This document shows positions 7,410 to 15,533 of a stretch of 57,710 nt of DNA, in pieces. This DNA is from Flavobacterium sp. UBA6195 (lineage in GTDB: Bacteria > Bacteroidota > Bacteroidia > Flavobacteriales > Flavobacteriaceae). The position numbers were made by a program, and so were the translations under genes. Location of the stretch: positions 1-57,710 of the forward strand of contig NZ_DITB01000015.1 in NCBI RefSeq assembly GCF_002422095.1. The letters are read 5' to 3'. Each line of letters opens with the position of its first letter. Position 1 is the first letter of the stretch. The notes under the pieces were generated by a model. The model was not told the DNA's origin and ran no database searches. It was given only the letters and a program-made list of their open reading frames with translations.

Positions 7410-9605
7410 TTAATTCGCTACTTCGCTAATGAATTTAATGCGCATCAAACGTAATTCTTCGGTATCGTAATCACCGTCGAATTCTTTTAACGCCAAATCA
7501 ATTTTATCTGATTCGGATTCCATGAAGTAATCGTGAATTTCTTCTTGTTGGTCTTCATCTAAAATTTCGTCAATCCAATATTTGATATTCAATTTGGTTC
7601 CCGAATAGACAATTTGTTCCATTTCTTTCAACAAACCATCCATATCTAAACCTTTCGCCTTAGCGATGTCATCTAATCCTAATTTTCGGTCCACGTTTTG
7701 AATAATGTACAACTTCAATCCAGAATTAGCCCCAGTAGATTTCACTACTAAATCATCTGGACGAATAATATCGTTATCTTCCACATAACGACCAATCAAA
7801 TCGACAAATTCCTTACCATATTTTTTTGCCTTTCCTTCTCCTACCCCATGAACGTTACTTAACTCATCTATAGATATAGGATATTTCAATGCCATATCTT
7901 CTAAAGAAGGATCTTGAAACACCACAAAAGGAGGAACGCCTAACTTTTTAGATACTTTCTTACGCAAATCACGCAACATCACCATAAGGGCTTCATCGGC
8001 AGTTCCAGAAGATTTAGCTGCTGTTACAATTGCTTCATCTTCCTCTTCATTATACTCATGATCTTCAGACATTAAAAAGGACTCTGGTTTGCTAATAAAA
8101 GCTTCTCCTTTTGGTGACATTTTCAAAACACCATACGTTTCAATATCTTTCGTAAGCAATCCAGCTACTAAAACTTGTCGAATTAACGCCATCCAATATT
8201 TCTCATCAAACGCATTTCCAGTTCCAAAACAAGGTAAAGCATCAATTTTTTGAGCTTTTATTACAGCATTAATTTTACCCACTAAAGCTAAAACCACTTC
8301 TTTCGATTTGAATAATTGCTTGGTATCGCGAACCACTTTTAACAAAGTAACGACTTGGTCTTGAGCCTCAATTTTTTTCTTCGGATTACGAACATTATCA
8401 TCCATATTCGCTCCTTCTCCGTTGACATCGTCGAATTCTTCACCAAAATAATGCAACAAGAATTTACGACGCGACATCGAAGTTTCAGCATAAGCCACCA
8501 CTTCTTGTAACAAAGCAAATCCGATTTCTTGTTCCGCAACGGGTTTTCCTGAAAGGAATTTTTCTAACTTTTCAATATCTTTATACGAATAGTACGCTAA
8601 ACAGTGACCTTCACCACCATCACGACCGGCACGACCCGTTTCTTGATAATAACTTTCTAAAGATTTTGGAATATCATGATGAATTACATAACGTACGTCA
8701 GGTTTATCGATTCCCATACCAAAAGCGATAGTAGCCACTACCACTTCCACATCTTCCATCAAAAACATATCTTGATGTTTGGCACGTGTTTTAGCATCCA
8801 AACCTGCGTGATACGGAACAGCGCTAATACCATTCACTTGTAAAACTTGGGCAATTTCTTCCACTTTTTTACGACTCAAACAGTAAATAACCCCTGATTT
8901 TCCTTTATGTTGTTTGATGAATCGAATGATATCCGATTCAACATTTTTAGTTTTAGTACGTACTTCGTAAAATAAGTTGGGACGATTGAACGACGCTTTG
9001 AAGGTATTGGCATCAGGCATATCCAAGTTTTTCAAGATATCTTCTTGAACTTTTGGAGTTGCCGTAGCTGTTAATCCAATCATTGGCACATCACCTAACT
9101 GACGTACAATATTTCTCAAATTGCGATATTCAGGACGGAAATCGTGACCCCATTCGGAAATACAGTGCGCTTCATCGATCGCCACGAAAGATAATTTCAC
9201 ACTGTTTAAAAACTCAATATATTCCTCTTTTGTTAACGATTCTGGGGCAACGTATAACAATTTTGTGATACCTGAAGTGATATCTTTTTTTACTTGATTA
9301 ACTTCGGTTTTATTCAATGAAGAATTCAAAACATGAGCAATTCCGGGTTCAGAACTCAAGCTTCGAATGGCATCTACTTGGTTTTTCATCAAAGCAATTA
9401 GCGGCGAAACTACTATAGCAGTTCCATCCAACACTAAAGCCGGCAACTGATAACAAAGTGACTTTCCGCCACCAGTAGGCATAATCACAAAGGTATTATT
9501 CCCCGTAATGATACTTTTAACTACTTGCTCTTGAAGTCCTTTGAATTGGTTAAAACCAAAATATTTCTTTAATTCTTTATGTAAATCAATTTCGTTTGGA
9601 TTCAT
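7410..9605 (-). CDS. recQ: ATP-dependent DNA helicase RecQ
   Basis: A 731-residue 3'-5' DNA helicase for recombination and replication-fork repair. The N-terminal SF2 core has Walker A MPTGGGKSLCYQ (42-53), DEAH (144-147), GLTATATP (178-185) and the motif VI QETGRAGRDG (321-330). An RQC winged-helix region follows, then an HRDC-like domain (SIDELSNVHGVGEGKAKKYG) and an acidic C-terminal extension. The zinc-binding subdomain between the helicase core and the winged helix has lost its cysteines: the expected Cys-Arg-Arg reads SMSRR (376-380), and the Cys cluster before RNPK reads GEGANMDDNVRNPK (397-410). Surrounding residues such as FLLHYFGE are kept. It is divergent from kdsD. Confidence 0.96.
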   Translation of the reverse strand: MNPNEIDLHKELKKYFGFNQFKGLQEQVVKSIITGNNTFVIMPTGGGKSLCYQLPALVLDGTAIVVSPLIALMKNQVDAIRSLSSEPGIAHVLNSSLNKTEVNQVKKDITSGITKLLYVAPESLTKEEYIEFLNSVKLSFVAIDEAHCISEWGHDFRPEYRNLRNIVRQLGDVPMIGLTATATPKVQEDILKNLDMPDANTFKASFNRPNLFYEVRTKTKNVESDIIRFIKQHKGKSGVIYCLSRKKVEEIAQVLQVNGISAVPYHAGLDAKTRAKHQDMFLMEDVEVVVATIAFGMGIDKPDVRYVIHHDIPKSLESYYQETGRAGRDGGEGHCLAYYSYKDIEKLEKFLSGKPVAEQEIGFALLQEVVAYAETSMSRRKFLLHYFGEEFDDVNGEGANMDDNVRNPKKKIEAQDQVVTLLKVVRDTKQLFKSKEVVLALVGKINAVIKAQKIDALPCFGTGNAFDEKYWMALIRQVLVAGLLTKDIETYGVLKMSPKGEAFISKPESFLMSEDHEYNEEEDEAIVTAAKSSGTADEALMVMLRDLRKKVSKKLGVPPFVVFQDPSLEDMALKYPISIDELSNVHGVGEGKAKKYGKEFVDLIGRYVEDNDIIRPDDLVVKSTGANSGLKLYIIQNVDRKLGLDDIAKAKGLDMDGLLKEMEQIVYSGTKLNIKYWIDEILDEDQQEEIHDYFMESESDKIDLALKEFDGDYDTEELRLMRIKFISEVAN

Positions 9606-9627
9606 TCTCTATTAATATGATTTTACC

Positions 9628-9643
9628 TAAATTTGCAAACATA
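9628..9643. promoter_or_regulatory. Back-to-back divergent -7 elements between recQ and kdsD
   Basis: TAAATTTG on the plus strand (9628-9635) is immediately followed by CAAACATA (9636-9643), the reverse complement of TATGTTTG. Both match TAnnTTTG, one per direction, abutting without a spacer. They are 56 bases from the kdsD start and 31 from the recQ start. The two promoters would overlap and could compete for polymerase. Confidence 0.5.
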
Positions 9644-9690
9644 AAGATACAATTTTCTTTAATACACACAAACTTTTTAAAATTTCTATT

Positions 9691-10656
9691 TTGAGCACAA
9701 CAGAAACGATTTTAGCAACCGCAAAAAGAACACTGCTTTCAGAAAGTAAAAGCATTGAAAACTTAGTAAATTATCTCGATGAAGACTTCGCAAAAAGTGT
9801 TACCGAGATTTTCAATACCAAAGGCAGATTAGTCGTTACTGGAATTGGTAAAAGCGCTTTAATCGCTCAAAAGATTGTAGCCACTTTGAATTCGACCGGA
9901 ACACCTTCTATGTTTTTACATGCAGCAGAAGCTGTTCATGGCGATTTGGGAATGGTACAACCAGAAGATATTATCATTTGTATTTCAAAAAGCGGTAATA
10001 GTCCTGAAATTAAAGTATTAGCGCCTTTATTAAAACGTTTTGGCAATACATTAATCGGAATGACCGCAGATAAAAATTCGTTCTTAGGAAAAGAATCGCA
10101 CTACATTTTACATGCTTATGTGGAAAATGAAGCGTGTCCAAATAACTTAGCACCAACGAATAGCACTACCGCTCAATTAGTGCTTGGCGATGCTTTAGCG
10201 GTGTGTTTAATGGAAATGCGCAACTTTAAAAGTGAAGATTTTGCTGTGTATCATCCAGGAGGTGCTTTAGGGAAAAAATTATTACTTCGCGTGAAAGATA
10301 TGTTAGACACCACGCACAAACCAATGGTAACTCCAGATGCTTCTATCAAAAAAGTGATTATGGAGATTTCCGAAAAACGTTTGGGAGTAACAGCCGTTAT
10401 TGAAAACAATTCAGTAGTTGGAATTGTTACCGATGGAGATATTCGTCGTATGTTAAACAACCGTGATACATTTGCTGATTTAACAGCTCAGGATATCATG
10501 ACGAAAAATCCAAAAAACATCAATTCTAGCATTTTAGTTTCGGAAGCCTTGGATATTTTGGAAAACAATTCCATCACACAACTGGTCGTAATTGACGACA
10601 ACGAATACAAAGGAATACTTCACTTACACGATATTTTAAAAGAAGGAATCGTATAA
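9691..10656 (+). CDS. kdsD: Arabinose-5-phosphate isomerase, KpsF/GutQ family
   Basis: A 321-residue enzyme converting ribulose-5-phosphate to arabinose-5-phosphate, the first step towards Kdo for lipopolysaccharide. An N-terminal SIS domain (about 35-175) has GIGKSALIAQKI (51-62) and HAAEAVHGDLGMV. Two CBS domains occupy about 205-321 (KRLGVTAVIENNSVVGIVTDGDIRR). The start appears to be TTG at 9691, giving MSTTETILATAKRTL. No ATG lies close by. The stop overlaps the tatC start by one base (TAATG), so translation is probably coupled. An LPS role fits lptB downstream. Confidence 0.93.
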   Translation: MSTTETILATAKRTLLSESKSIENLVNYLDEDFAKSVTEIFNTKGRLVVTGIGKSALIAQKIVATLNSTGTPSMFLHAAEAVHGDLGMVQPEDIIICISKSGNSPEIKVLAPLLKRFGNTLIGMTADKNSFLGKESHYILHAYVENEACPNNLAPTNSTTAQLVLGDALAVCLMEMRNFKSEDFAVYHPGGALGKKLLLRVKDMLDTTHKPMVTPDASIKKVIMEISEKRLGVTAVIENNSVVGIVTDGDIRRMLNNRDTFADLTAQDIMTKNPKNINSSILVSEALDILENNSITQLVVIDDNEYKGILHLHDILKEGIV

Positions 10657-11477
10657 TGGCAGAAAAAAACATGAAAGAGATGTCGTTTTTAGATCATCTC
10701 GAAGAATTACGTTGGTTATTAGTAAGAAGTTCGGCAGCCATTCTAGTTTGTGGAGTCGTAGCTTTCTTTTTTAGTGATTTCATTTTCAATGAAATTATTT
10801 TTGGACCAAAAAGTCCGGATTTTGTGACGTATCAATTCTTTTGCGATTTAGGAAAACAATTTGATATGGCTGATACGATGTGTATCACCGAAATCATTCT
10901 TCCCATTCAAAACAGAGAAATGGGAGGCCAATTTTCGATGCACATGTGGACTTCGATTACGGTAGGATTTATTTTTGCCTTCCCTTTTATTTTATGGGAA
11001 ATTTGGAAATTTATTAGCCCGGCTTTGTACGATAAAGAAAAGAAATATGCGGCTTCATTTATCATTGTTTCTTCGCTTCTTTTCTTTATTGGTGTTTTGT
11101 TTGGCTACTATTTAATTGCACCTTTATCCGTACAATTCTTTGCCAGTTACATAGTGAGTCCGGAAATTAACAATTCTATTGACATTGATTCTTACATAAG
11201 TTTAATGAAAACATCAGCAATCGCTAGTGGATTGTTGTTTGAGTTGCCTATCATTATTTTCTTTTTAACAAAAATAGGTTTGGTAAATCCTGAGTTCTTA
11301 AGAAAATACCGAAAATATACGTTGGTTATTGTGTTGATTTTATCAGCGATTATTACGCCACCAGACGTAATCAGTCAAATCATTGTAGCAATACCAATCA
11401 TGATATTGTACGAAGCTAGTATTTGGATTAGTGTTTTTGTAATAAAAAGTCAAGAAAAAGAAAAATTAAAAGCATAA
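10656..11477 (+). CDS. tatC: Twin-arginine protein translocase subunit TatC
   Basis: A 273-residue inner-membrane protein forming the signal-peptide receptor of the Tat pathway. The cytoplasmic N-terminus begins with MSFLDHLEELRWLLVRS, the characteristic TatC motif. Six hydrophobic segments follow, with the conserved SPALYDKEKKY loop after the second helix and a glutamate in FELPIIIFFL. The long first periplasmic loop with two cysteines (FFCDLGKQF, DTMCITE) is longer than in E. coli. Translation is probably coupled to kdsD, and the next gene starts three bases after its stop. Confidence 0.95.
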   Translation: MAEKNMKEMSFLDHLEELRWLLVRSSAAILVCGVVAFFFSDFIFNEIIFGPKSPDFVTYQFFCDLGKQFDMADTMCITEIILPIQNREMGGQFSMHMWTSITVGFIFAFPFILWEIWKFISPALYDKEKKYAASFIIVSSLLFFIGVLFGYYLIAPLSVQFFASYIVSPEINNSIDIDSYISLMKTSAIASGLLFELPIIIFFLTKIGLVNPEFLRKYRKYTLVIVLILSAIITPPDVISQIIVAIPIMILYEASIWISVFVIKSQEKEKLKA

Positions 11478-11480
11478 AAA

Positions 11481-11831
11481 ATGGCAAATTTAGTAAAAGA
11501 GTTCAACGATTATCGTTCAAAAATGAACGAAAAATTATTAGCCGACAATAACAAAGTCATCAAAAGAATTTTCAATGTAGACACCAACGCTTACATGGAA
11601 GGCGCTTTAGATGTTAAGACAAAAGAACTTCTAGGTTTAGTAGCTTCAGCGGTATTACGTTGTGATGATTGCATCAAATATCATTTAGAAACGGCTTACA
11701 AAAACGGCGTTAACAAAGAAGAAATGATGGAAGCTATGGGAATTGCCACTTTAGTAGGCGGAACTATCGTAATTCCTCATTTAAGAAGAGCTTATGAATT
11801 TTGGGAAGCTTTAGAAAATGAGCCTGTTTAG
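11481..11831 (+). CDS. Carboxymuconolactone decarboxylase family protein (AhpD-like)
   Basis: A 116-residue all-helical protein of the CMD/AhpD fold. The conserved CxxC-plus-His motif is RCDDCIKYH at about residues 56-64, as in AhpD-like peroxidase partners and other CMD thiol proteins. The C-terminal half has the usual GVNKEEMMEAMGIATLVGG segment. The family's members work as peroxidase/disulphide partners or decarboxylases; the CxxC favours a redox role here. It is third in the kdsD-tatC unit, four bases after the tatC stop. Confidence 0.9.
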   Translation: MANLVKEFNDYRSKMNEKLLADNNKVIKRIFNVDTNAYMEGALDVKTKELLGLVASAVLRCDDCIKYHLETAYKNGVNKEEMMEAMGIATLVGGTIVIPHLRRAYEFWEALENEPV

Positions 11832-11835
11832 CAAT

Positions 11836-12027
11836 TTGTCAATATGTCAATGAGACAATGAGCGAATAAGTTAATAGAGCTTTATATAATTAACATTAAA
11901 TTGGCACATTGACAAATTGTCTAATTGACACATTATTTCTTATTTTTACAAAATATTAAAACATTGACACATTGCCGAATTGGCTAATTGGCATATCGCA
12001 TCATTGTCTAATTGACACATTATCATA
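11836..12027. repeat. Degenerate short-word repeat region (ATTGACACATTG-type)
   Basis: Most of this 192-bp gap consists of variants of words such as CACATTGACAAATTGTC, TAATTGACACATTAT and CACATTGCCGAATTGGC. They are joined head to tail and separated by a less regular AT-rich stretch near 11870-11900. Several words are small palindromes (GACAAATTGTC, GCCGAATTGGC). The block runs right up to the lptB start codon. I see no gene, and its meaning is unknown. Confidence 0.65.
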
Positions 12028-12825
12028 ATGAAATTAAGAGCAGAAAATTTAGTTAAAACCTATAAAAAAAGAAGTGTAGTTAAAGGAATTTCCGTTGAAG
12101 TAAATCAAGGGGAAATCGTGGGTTTATTGGGACCAAATGGCGCCGGAAAAACCACTTCGTTTTACATGATTGTAGGTTTAGTAAAACCAAACAGTGGCCA
12201 TATCTACTTAGATGATATGGACATTACCAATTATCCCATGTACAAAAGAGCTCAAAATGGTATTGGCTATTTGGCACAAGAAGCTTCTGTTTTCAGAAAA
12301 TTGAGTATTGAAGATAATATTTTGAGTGTTTTGCAATTGACAACGCTTTCAAAAGCCGAACAAGAAGCTAAAATGGAAGAGTTAATTGCTGAATTCGCAT
12401 TAGAACACATTCGTACCAATCGTGGGGATTTACTTTCAGGAGGAGAACGTCGTCGTACAGAAATTGCACGTGCTTTAGCAACCGATCCAAAATTCATTCT
12501 GTTAGACGAACCTTTTGCAGGAGTTGACCCTGTAGCAGTTGAGGACATTCAAAGAATTGTTGCCCAATTAAAAAACAAAAACATCGGGATTTTAATTACT
12601 GACCATAACGTACAAGAAACCTTAGCGATTACAGACAAAACCTACTTAATGTTTGAAGGAGGTATCCTAAAAGCCGGAAAACCTGAGGAACTAGCGTCAG
12701 ATGAAGTAGTAAGACGTGTTTATTTAGGTCAAAACTTCGAATTAAGAAGAACTAAAATCGATTTTGAAGCACCAAAAACCACTATCATTCACGGTAAAGG
12801 AGAATTGAATTTGAATAAAGAATAA
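12028..12825 (+). CDS. lptB: LPS export ABC transporter ATP-binding protein LptB
   Basis: A 265-residue ABC ATPase that powers extraction of lipopolysaccharide from the inner membrane with LptFG. Walker A GPNGAGKTT is at 35-43, the Q-loop region YLAQEASVFRKL at 81-92, signature LSGGERRRTEIARAL at 136-150, Walker B FILLDEPFAGVDP at 157-169, and the switch His in LITDHNVQETL. YLAQEASVFRKL and RRRTEIARALA are LptB-typical. It is about 20 residues longer than E. coli LptB at the C-terminus, as usual in Bacteroidetes. The unusual repeat block lies directly upstream. Confidence 0.95.
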   Translation: MKLRAENLVKTYKKRSVVKGISVEVNQGEIVGLLGPNGAGKTTSFYMIVGLVKPNSGHIYLDDMDITNYPMYKRAQNGIGYLAQEASVFRKLSIEDNILSVLQLTTLSKAEQEAKMEELIAEFALEHIRTNRGDLLSGGERRRTEIARALATDPKFILLDEPFAGVDPVAVEDIQRIVAQLKNKNIGILITDHNVQETLAITDKTYLMFEGGILKAGKPEELASDEVVRRVYLGQNFELRRTKIDFEAPKTTIIHGKGELNLNKE

Positions 12826-12834
12826 TTCTTTTGT

Positions 12835-13068
12835 AGCGCAAAGTTTCACGAAGTTTAGCACAAACAAAGTCACACAAAGTTTTAATATTTATTATTGCGC
12901 ACTTAGTTATTAAAGAGATGTTTAACAGCATGACAAACTTGGCGTATAATCCAATATGAACCATACCAAGCGCAACGCCATACAATCAATCAACACAAAA
13001 CAAACCTTTGTGTATGTGTTTAAATAATTAGTGCCCATTGTGTCTTCCTTGTGTCCTTAGTGGTTAAA
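12835..13068. repeat. Intergenic region with CTTTGTG-type short-word repeats
   Basis: The 244-bp gap between the convergent lptB and GH25 genes contains many variants of CAAAGTT/CACAAAG on the left (for example CACAAACAAAGTCACACAAAG) and of TTGTGTC/CCTTGTGTCC on the right. The right side ends in TTAGTGGTTAAATT. Related CTTTGTGTC...GTGGTTAAAT words are a familiar dispersed feature of Bacteroidetes intergenic DNA, from memory. No gene or clear terminator is seen. Confidence 0.5.
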
Positions 13069-13069
13069 T

Positions 13070-13921
13070 TTATCGAATACACTTCAACAACAACTTATTC
13101 TTATCGCCATTAAAAATATTCACATCCACCATACCTTCAATTCCCTGAATTTGGGCTTTCTCAGTAAATTGCCAAAACATCCAATCGTCTTCTAAATGAT
13201 TGCGCCAAAAATTATAATTGGCAATCCAAAGCGGATAATCCGAAAACTCTTTTTTTAAAAAATCATTGTAATAACTTTCTCCGGAATAGATGATGGGCTT
13301 GACTTTATAATGCTTTTCTACCTTTTTCAACCAGCGACGTAATCCTACTTTTAGACTATCAATCGATTGTGATTTAGATAATTTTTCTATATCTAAAACA
13401 GGCGGCAAATCGCCTTTTTCTAGTTTTACATTTTTGATGAAGTTATTAGCTTGTTCAATAGAATTTTCATTAGGACGATAATAATGATAAGCGCCACGAA
13501 TGAGTTGGCGTTCTTTAGAGGCTTTCCAATTTTCTTTGAATCGTTTATCTACTTTATTTTTTCCAGCGGTAGCGCGAATAAAAACAAACGACAACTCAAA
13601 CGATTCATCTATATGATAAGTTTGTTCCCAATCAATTTCACTCTGGTATTCTGAGACATCAAAACCTATGGCTTTGTCATCGTGTTTGTGTAAGACTTCA
13701 TAAATTCGGATATCGGCTAATTTTCGTTCTTCTTTAGAAAGTGTAGCTACATTTTTATCGGTTTTAAAACCTAAATAATACAAGAAACCATCGCGAAAGG
13801 TATAAATTCCAATCGCAACAAAGAGCAACAAAATAAAAGAAATAAGATAGAAAATCCATTTATTCGTGCCATTGGATTTTCTTTTAGAAACAGGTTTTCT
13901 TCTGTAACTTTTGGACGCCAT
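13070..13921 (-). CDS. Glycoside hydrolase family 25 protein (lysozyme-type muramidase)
   Basis: A 283-residue protein with a basic N-terminus and one membrane anchor (about residues 23-41), then a GH25 TIM-barrel domain from about 84 to the end. Family motifs are GFDVSEYQSEIDW (86-98; first catalytic-site Asp at 88), FIRATAG (114-120), GAYHYYRP (143-150) and the catalytic DxE in PVLDIEK (174-180; D177, E179). It would cleave beta-1,4 bonds of peptidoglycan in the periplasm. The ATG overlaps the pssA stop by one base, although this gene lies downstream of pssA, so the two are translationally coupled. Confidence 0.92.
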   Translation of the reverse strand: MASKSYRRKPVSKRKSNGTNKWIFYLISFILLLFVAIGIYTFRDGFLYYLGFKTDKNVATLSKEERKLADIRIYEVLHKHDDKAIGFDVSEYQSEIDWEQTYHIDESFELSFVFIRATAGKNKVDKRFKENWKASKERQLIRGAYHYYRPNENSIEQANNFIKNVKLEKGDLPPVLDIEKLSKSQSIDSLKVGLRRWLKKVEKHYKVKPIIYSGESYYNDFLKKEFSDYPLWIANYNFWRNHLEDDWMFWQFTEKAQIQGIEGMVDVNIFNGDKNKLLLKCIR

Positions 13922-14661
13922 TACGCCTTAGCCGTCATTTTATTACTGATTACCGAAACTAGCACATAACTAATGATAATCAAAGGAATAGCTACAAAAC
14001 CTAGAATAAAAAAGGACACCAAAGAACCAATTAAAAATAGGATTTGCATTTTATATTTTGACCAAGTAAATTCTTTAATTTTTAAAGAAAATAAGGGGAT
14101 TTCGGCATTTAAAATATAAGCACTAATTAATGTAATTACTAGTAAAACATAAGGATTGTATAAAATAGCCGTCAACATTTCAAAATCATTTGCGTATTGA
14201 ATCATCGGAATGCTCATGATGACTAAAGCATTTGCTGGCGTTGGTAGCCCAATAAAAGAATCCGTTTGACGGGTATCGATATTAAAATTTGCCAAACGAT
14301 AACATGAGGCAATGGTGATTAAAAAACCCAAATACGGCACAAATCCCATATAAAACGTCTCTTCTGTTAACATATACTGGGGTTGGGTTTGCTGAATATC
14401 TTCAAAAAGACGAAACATCATCAAACCTGGAACTACACCACAAGTAACCATATCGGCTAAAGAATCCAACTGCACACCTAAAGGGCCAGCTACATTGAAT
14501 TTTCTCGCTAAAAATCCATCCCAAAAATCAAGAAAAATCCCCAAACAAACAAAAATAAAGGCTTCGTCAAAATAACCTCTAAAAATGGCAATAATAGCTA
14601 ATAAACCAGTTGACAAGTTCAAAAGCGTAATAGCGTTTGGAATGTGTTTTTTAATTTGCAT
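13921..14661 (-). CDS. pssA: CDP-diacylglycerol-serine O-phosphatidyltransferase
   Basis: A 246-residue integral membrane CDP-alcohol phosphotransferase making phosphatidylserine, the precursor of phosphatidylethanolamine. The CDP-OH signature DGFLARKFNVAG...GVQLDSLAD (residues about 48-70, DG-x2-AR-x8-G-x3-D-x3-D) is intact. About seven hydrophobic segments are visible. ATG 14661 gives MQIKKHIPNAITLLNLSTG, the normal beginning; a TTG six bases upstream is possible. It forms a unit with the GH25 gene. Confidence 0.93.
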   Translation of the reverse strand: MQIKKHIPNAITLLNLSTGLLAIIAIFRGYFDEAFIFVCLGIFLDFWDGFLARKFNVAGPLGVQLDSLADMVTCGVVPGLMMFRLFEDIQQTQPQYMLTEETFYMGFVPYLGFLITIASCYRLANFNIDTRQTDSFIGLPTPANALVIMSIPMIQYANDFEMLTAILYNPYVLLVITLISAYILNAEIPLFSLKIKEFTWSKYKMQILFLIGSLVSFFILGFVAIPLIIISYVLVSVISNKMTAKA

Positions 14662-14679
14662 GTTCAAAGTTTAGAGGGA

Positions 14680-14832
14680 TTATTCAGGTTTTATGTGTAC
14701 AATTTTTTTTCCTTTTAAAACAACCAAATCACTATTCATTTGTTTCTTGAATAAGATTAATTTTTCATAAACTTTGTCCATACCAGCCAAAATCTTAACT
14801 TGTTGTTCCGAAATATTTTTATTTTTTTTCAT
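14680..14832 (-). CDS. 50-residue small protein overlapping the zeta-like kinase gene
   Basis: I do not recognise a family. The ATG at 14832 lies inside the end of the zeta-like kinase gene (stop 14819-14821) in another frame, giving a 14-base overlap typical of coupled toxin-antitoxin pairs. The sequence starts MKKNKNISEQQVKILAGMDK and ends GKKIVHIKPE. It is basic, with a probable central amphipathic helix (VYEKLILFKKQ) and a short beta-prone tail, and has no cysteines or signal peptide. The position after the kinase and the small size suggest a partner or antitoxin, but classical epsilon antitoxins are longer and lie upstream of zeta. This is an inference from context. Confidence 0.6.
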   Translation of the reverse strand: MKKNKNISEQQVKILAGMDKVYEKLILFKKQMNSDLVVLKGKKIVHIKPE

Positions 14833-15403
14833 AATAACTTTTTAAAAAATTAAACTTTTGTTCGTTTAAAACGATAAGAGAAGACATTGTTGATTTTGAA
14901 GCTATTAATTCAGATTTCATTTGAGAATTATCAAAAATCATCAACTCATCAACAAGTGGAATATAAATTGAAAATAAATTCTTAATCCCATTGATATACC
15001 TTCTCTCAATAACATCTTTTGGAATGTTATGTCCTCCTTCTAAAACACGCGTAGCAACTCTTTCTTTTGCCAAATCTATAGTCTGCAACCAAAAAAAGAG
15101 CAAAGTAACAGTATAGCCTTTATTTCTTGCCAATAAAATTTTATTTTTATAACTCTTAGTTGCTAAAGTAGTTTCAAATGCAAAACTTAATTCATCTTCT
15201 AATAAATTATTTATTCGACTAATCATGATTCTACCAGCTTCAACAGCTACCTTATCAGGTTGAAATGGCGACAAACCTTTTGCAATTTCATCAGCGTTAA
15301 CAAATTCTTTACAATCTAAAATCTCTGGTAATATGGTAAAAGACGCAGTAGTTTTACCCGCACCATTACATCCAGCGATGACATAAAGATTTTTATTTTC
15401 CAT
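14819..15403 (-). CDS. Zeta-toxin-like P-loop kinase
   Basis: A 194-residue P-loop kinase from ATG 15403 (an upstream TTG/ATG-type start at 15427 would add eight residues). Walker A is GCNGAGKTT (11-19). NADEIAKGLSPF (37-48) carries the Asp expected as general base in zeta toxins and related kinases. FAFETTLA (75-82), the arginine-rich RVATRVLEGGHNIP (115-128) and VIERRY (131-136) complete the pattern of zeta/UDP-GlcNAc-kinase-like proteins. Zeta toxins phosphorylate UDP-N-acetylglucosamine, but many short chromosomal relatives are untested. It is followed by an overlapping 50-residue gene that may be its partner. Confidence 0.88.
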   Translation of the reverse strand: MENKNLYVIAGCNGAGKTTASFTILPEILDCKEFVNADEIAKGLSPFQPDKVAVEAGRIMISRINNLLEDELSFAFETTLATKSYKNKILLARNKGYTVTLLFFWLQTIDLAKERVATRVLEGGHNIPKDVIERRYINGIKNLFSIYIPLVDELMIFDNSQMKSELIASKSTMSSLIVLNEQKFNFLKSYYEKK

Positions 15404-15460
15404 CACAACAAATATACCATTTTTCAAAAATAATAAAGAATACCTATTCTTAATTTAGAA

Positions 15461-15468
15461 CAAAGGTA
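15461..15468 (-). promoter_or_regulatory. Candidate -7 element for the zeta-kinase pair
   Basis: TACCTTTG on the minus strand, an exact TAnnTTTG, about 58 bases upstream of ATG 15403. A second match, TATATTTG (minus strand of 15409-15416), is only six bases from the ATG and would give a nearly leaderless transcript. Confidence 0.4.
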
Positions 15469-15533
15469 ATACAATAAGTTAATACTTTTAGAGTTTACTA
15501 TTTGAGAAATTTATTTCATCTTTGTAAAAAAAA

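Noticed and set aside
12785..12985. A 66-codon minus-strand frame overlapping the lptB end
   Set aside because: Overlaps real coding sequence and repeat DNA, with no family resemblance and no promoter.
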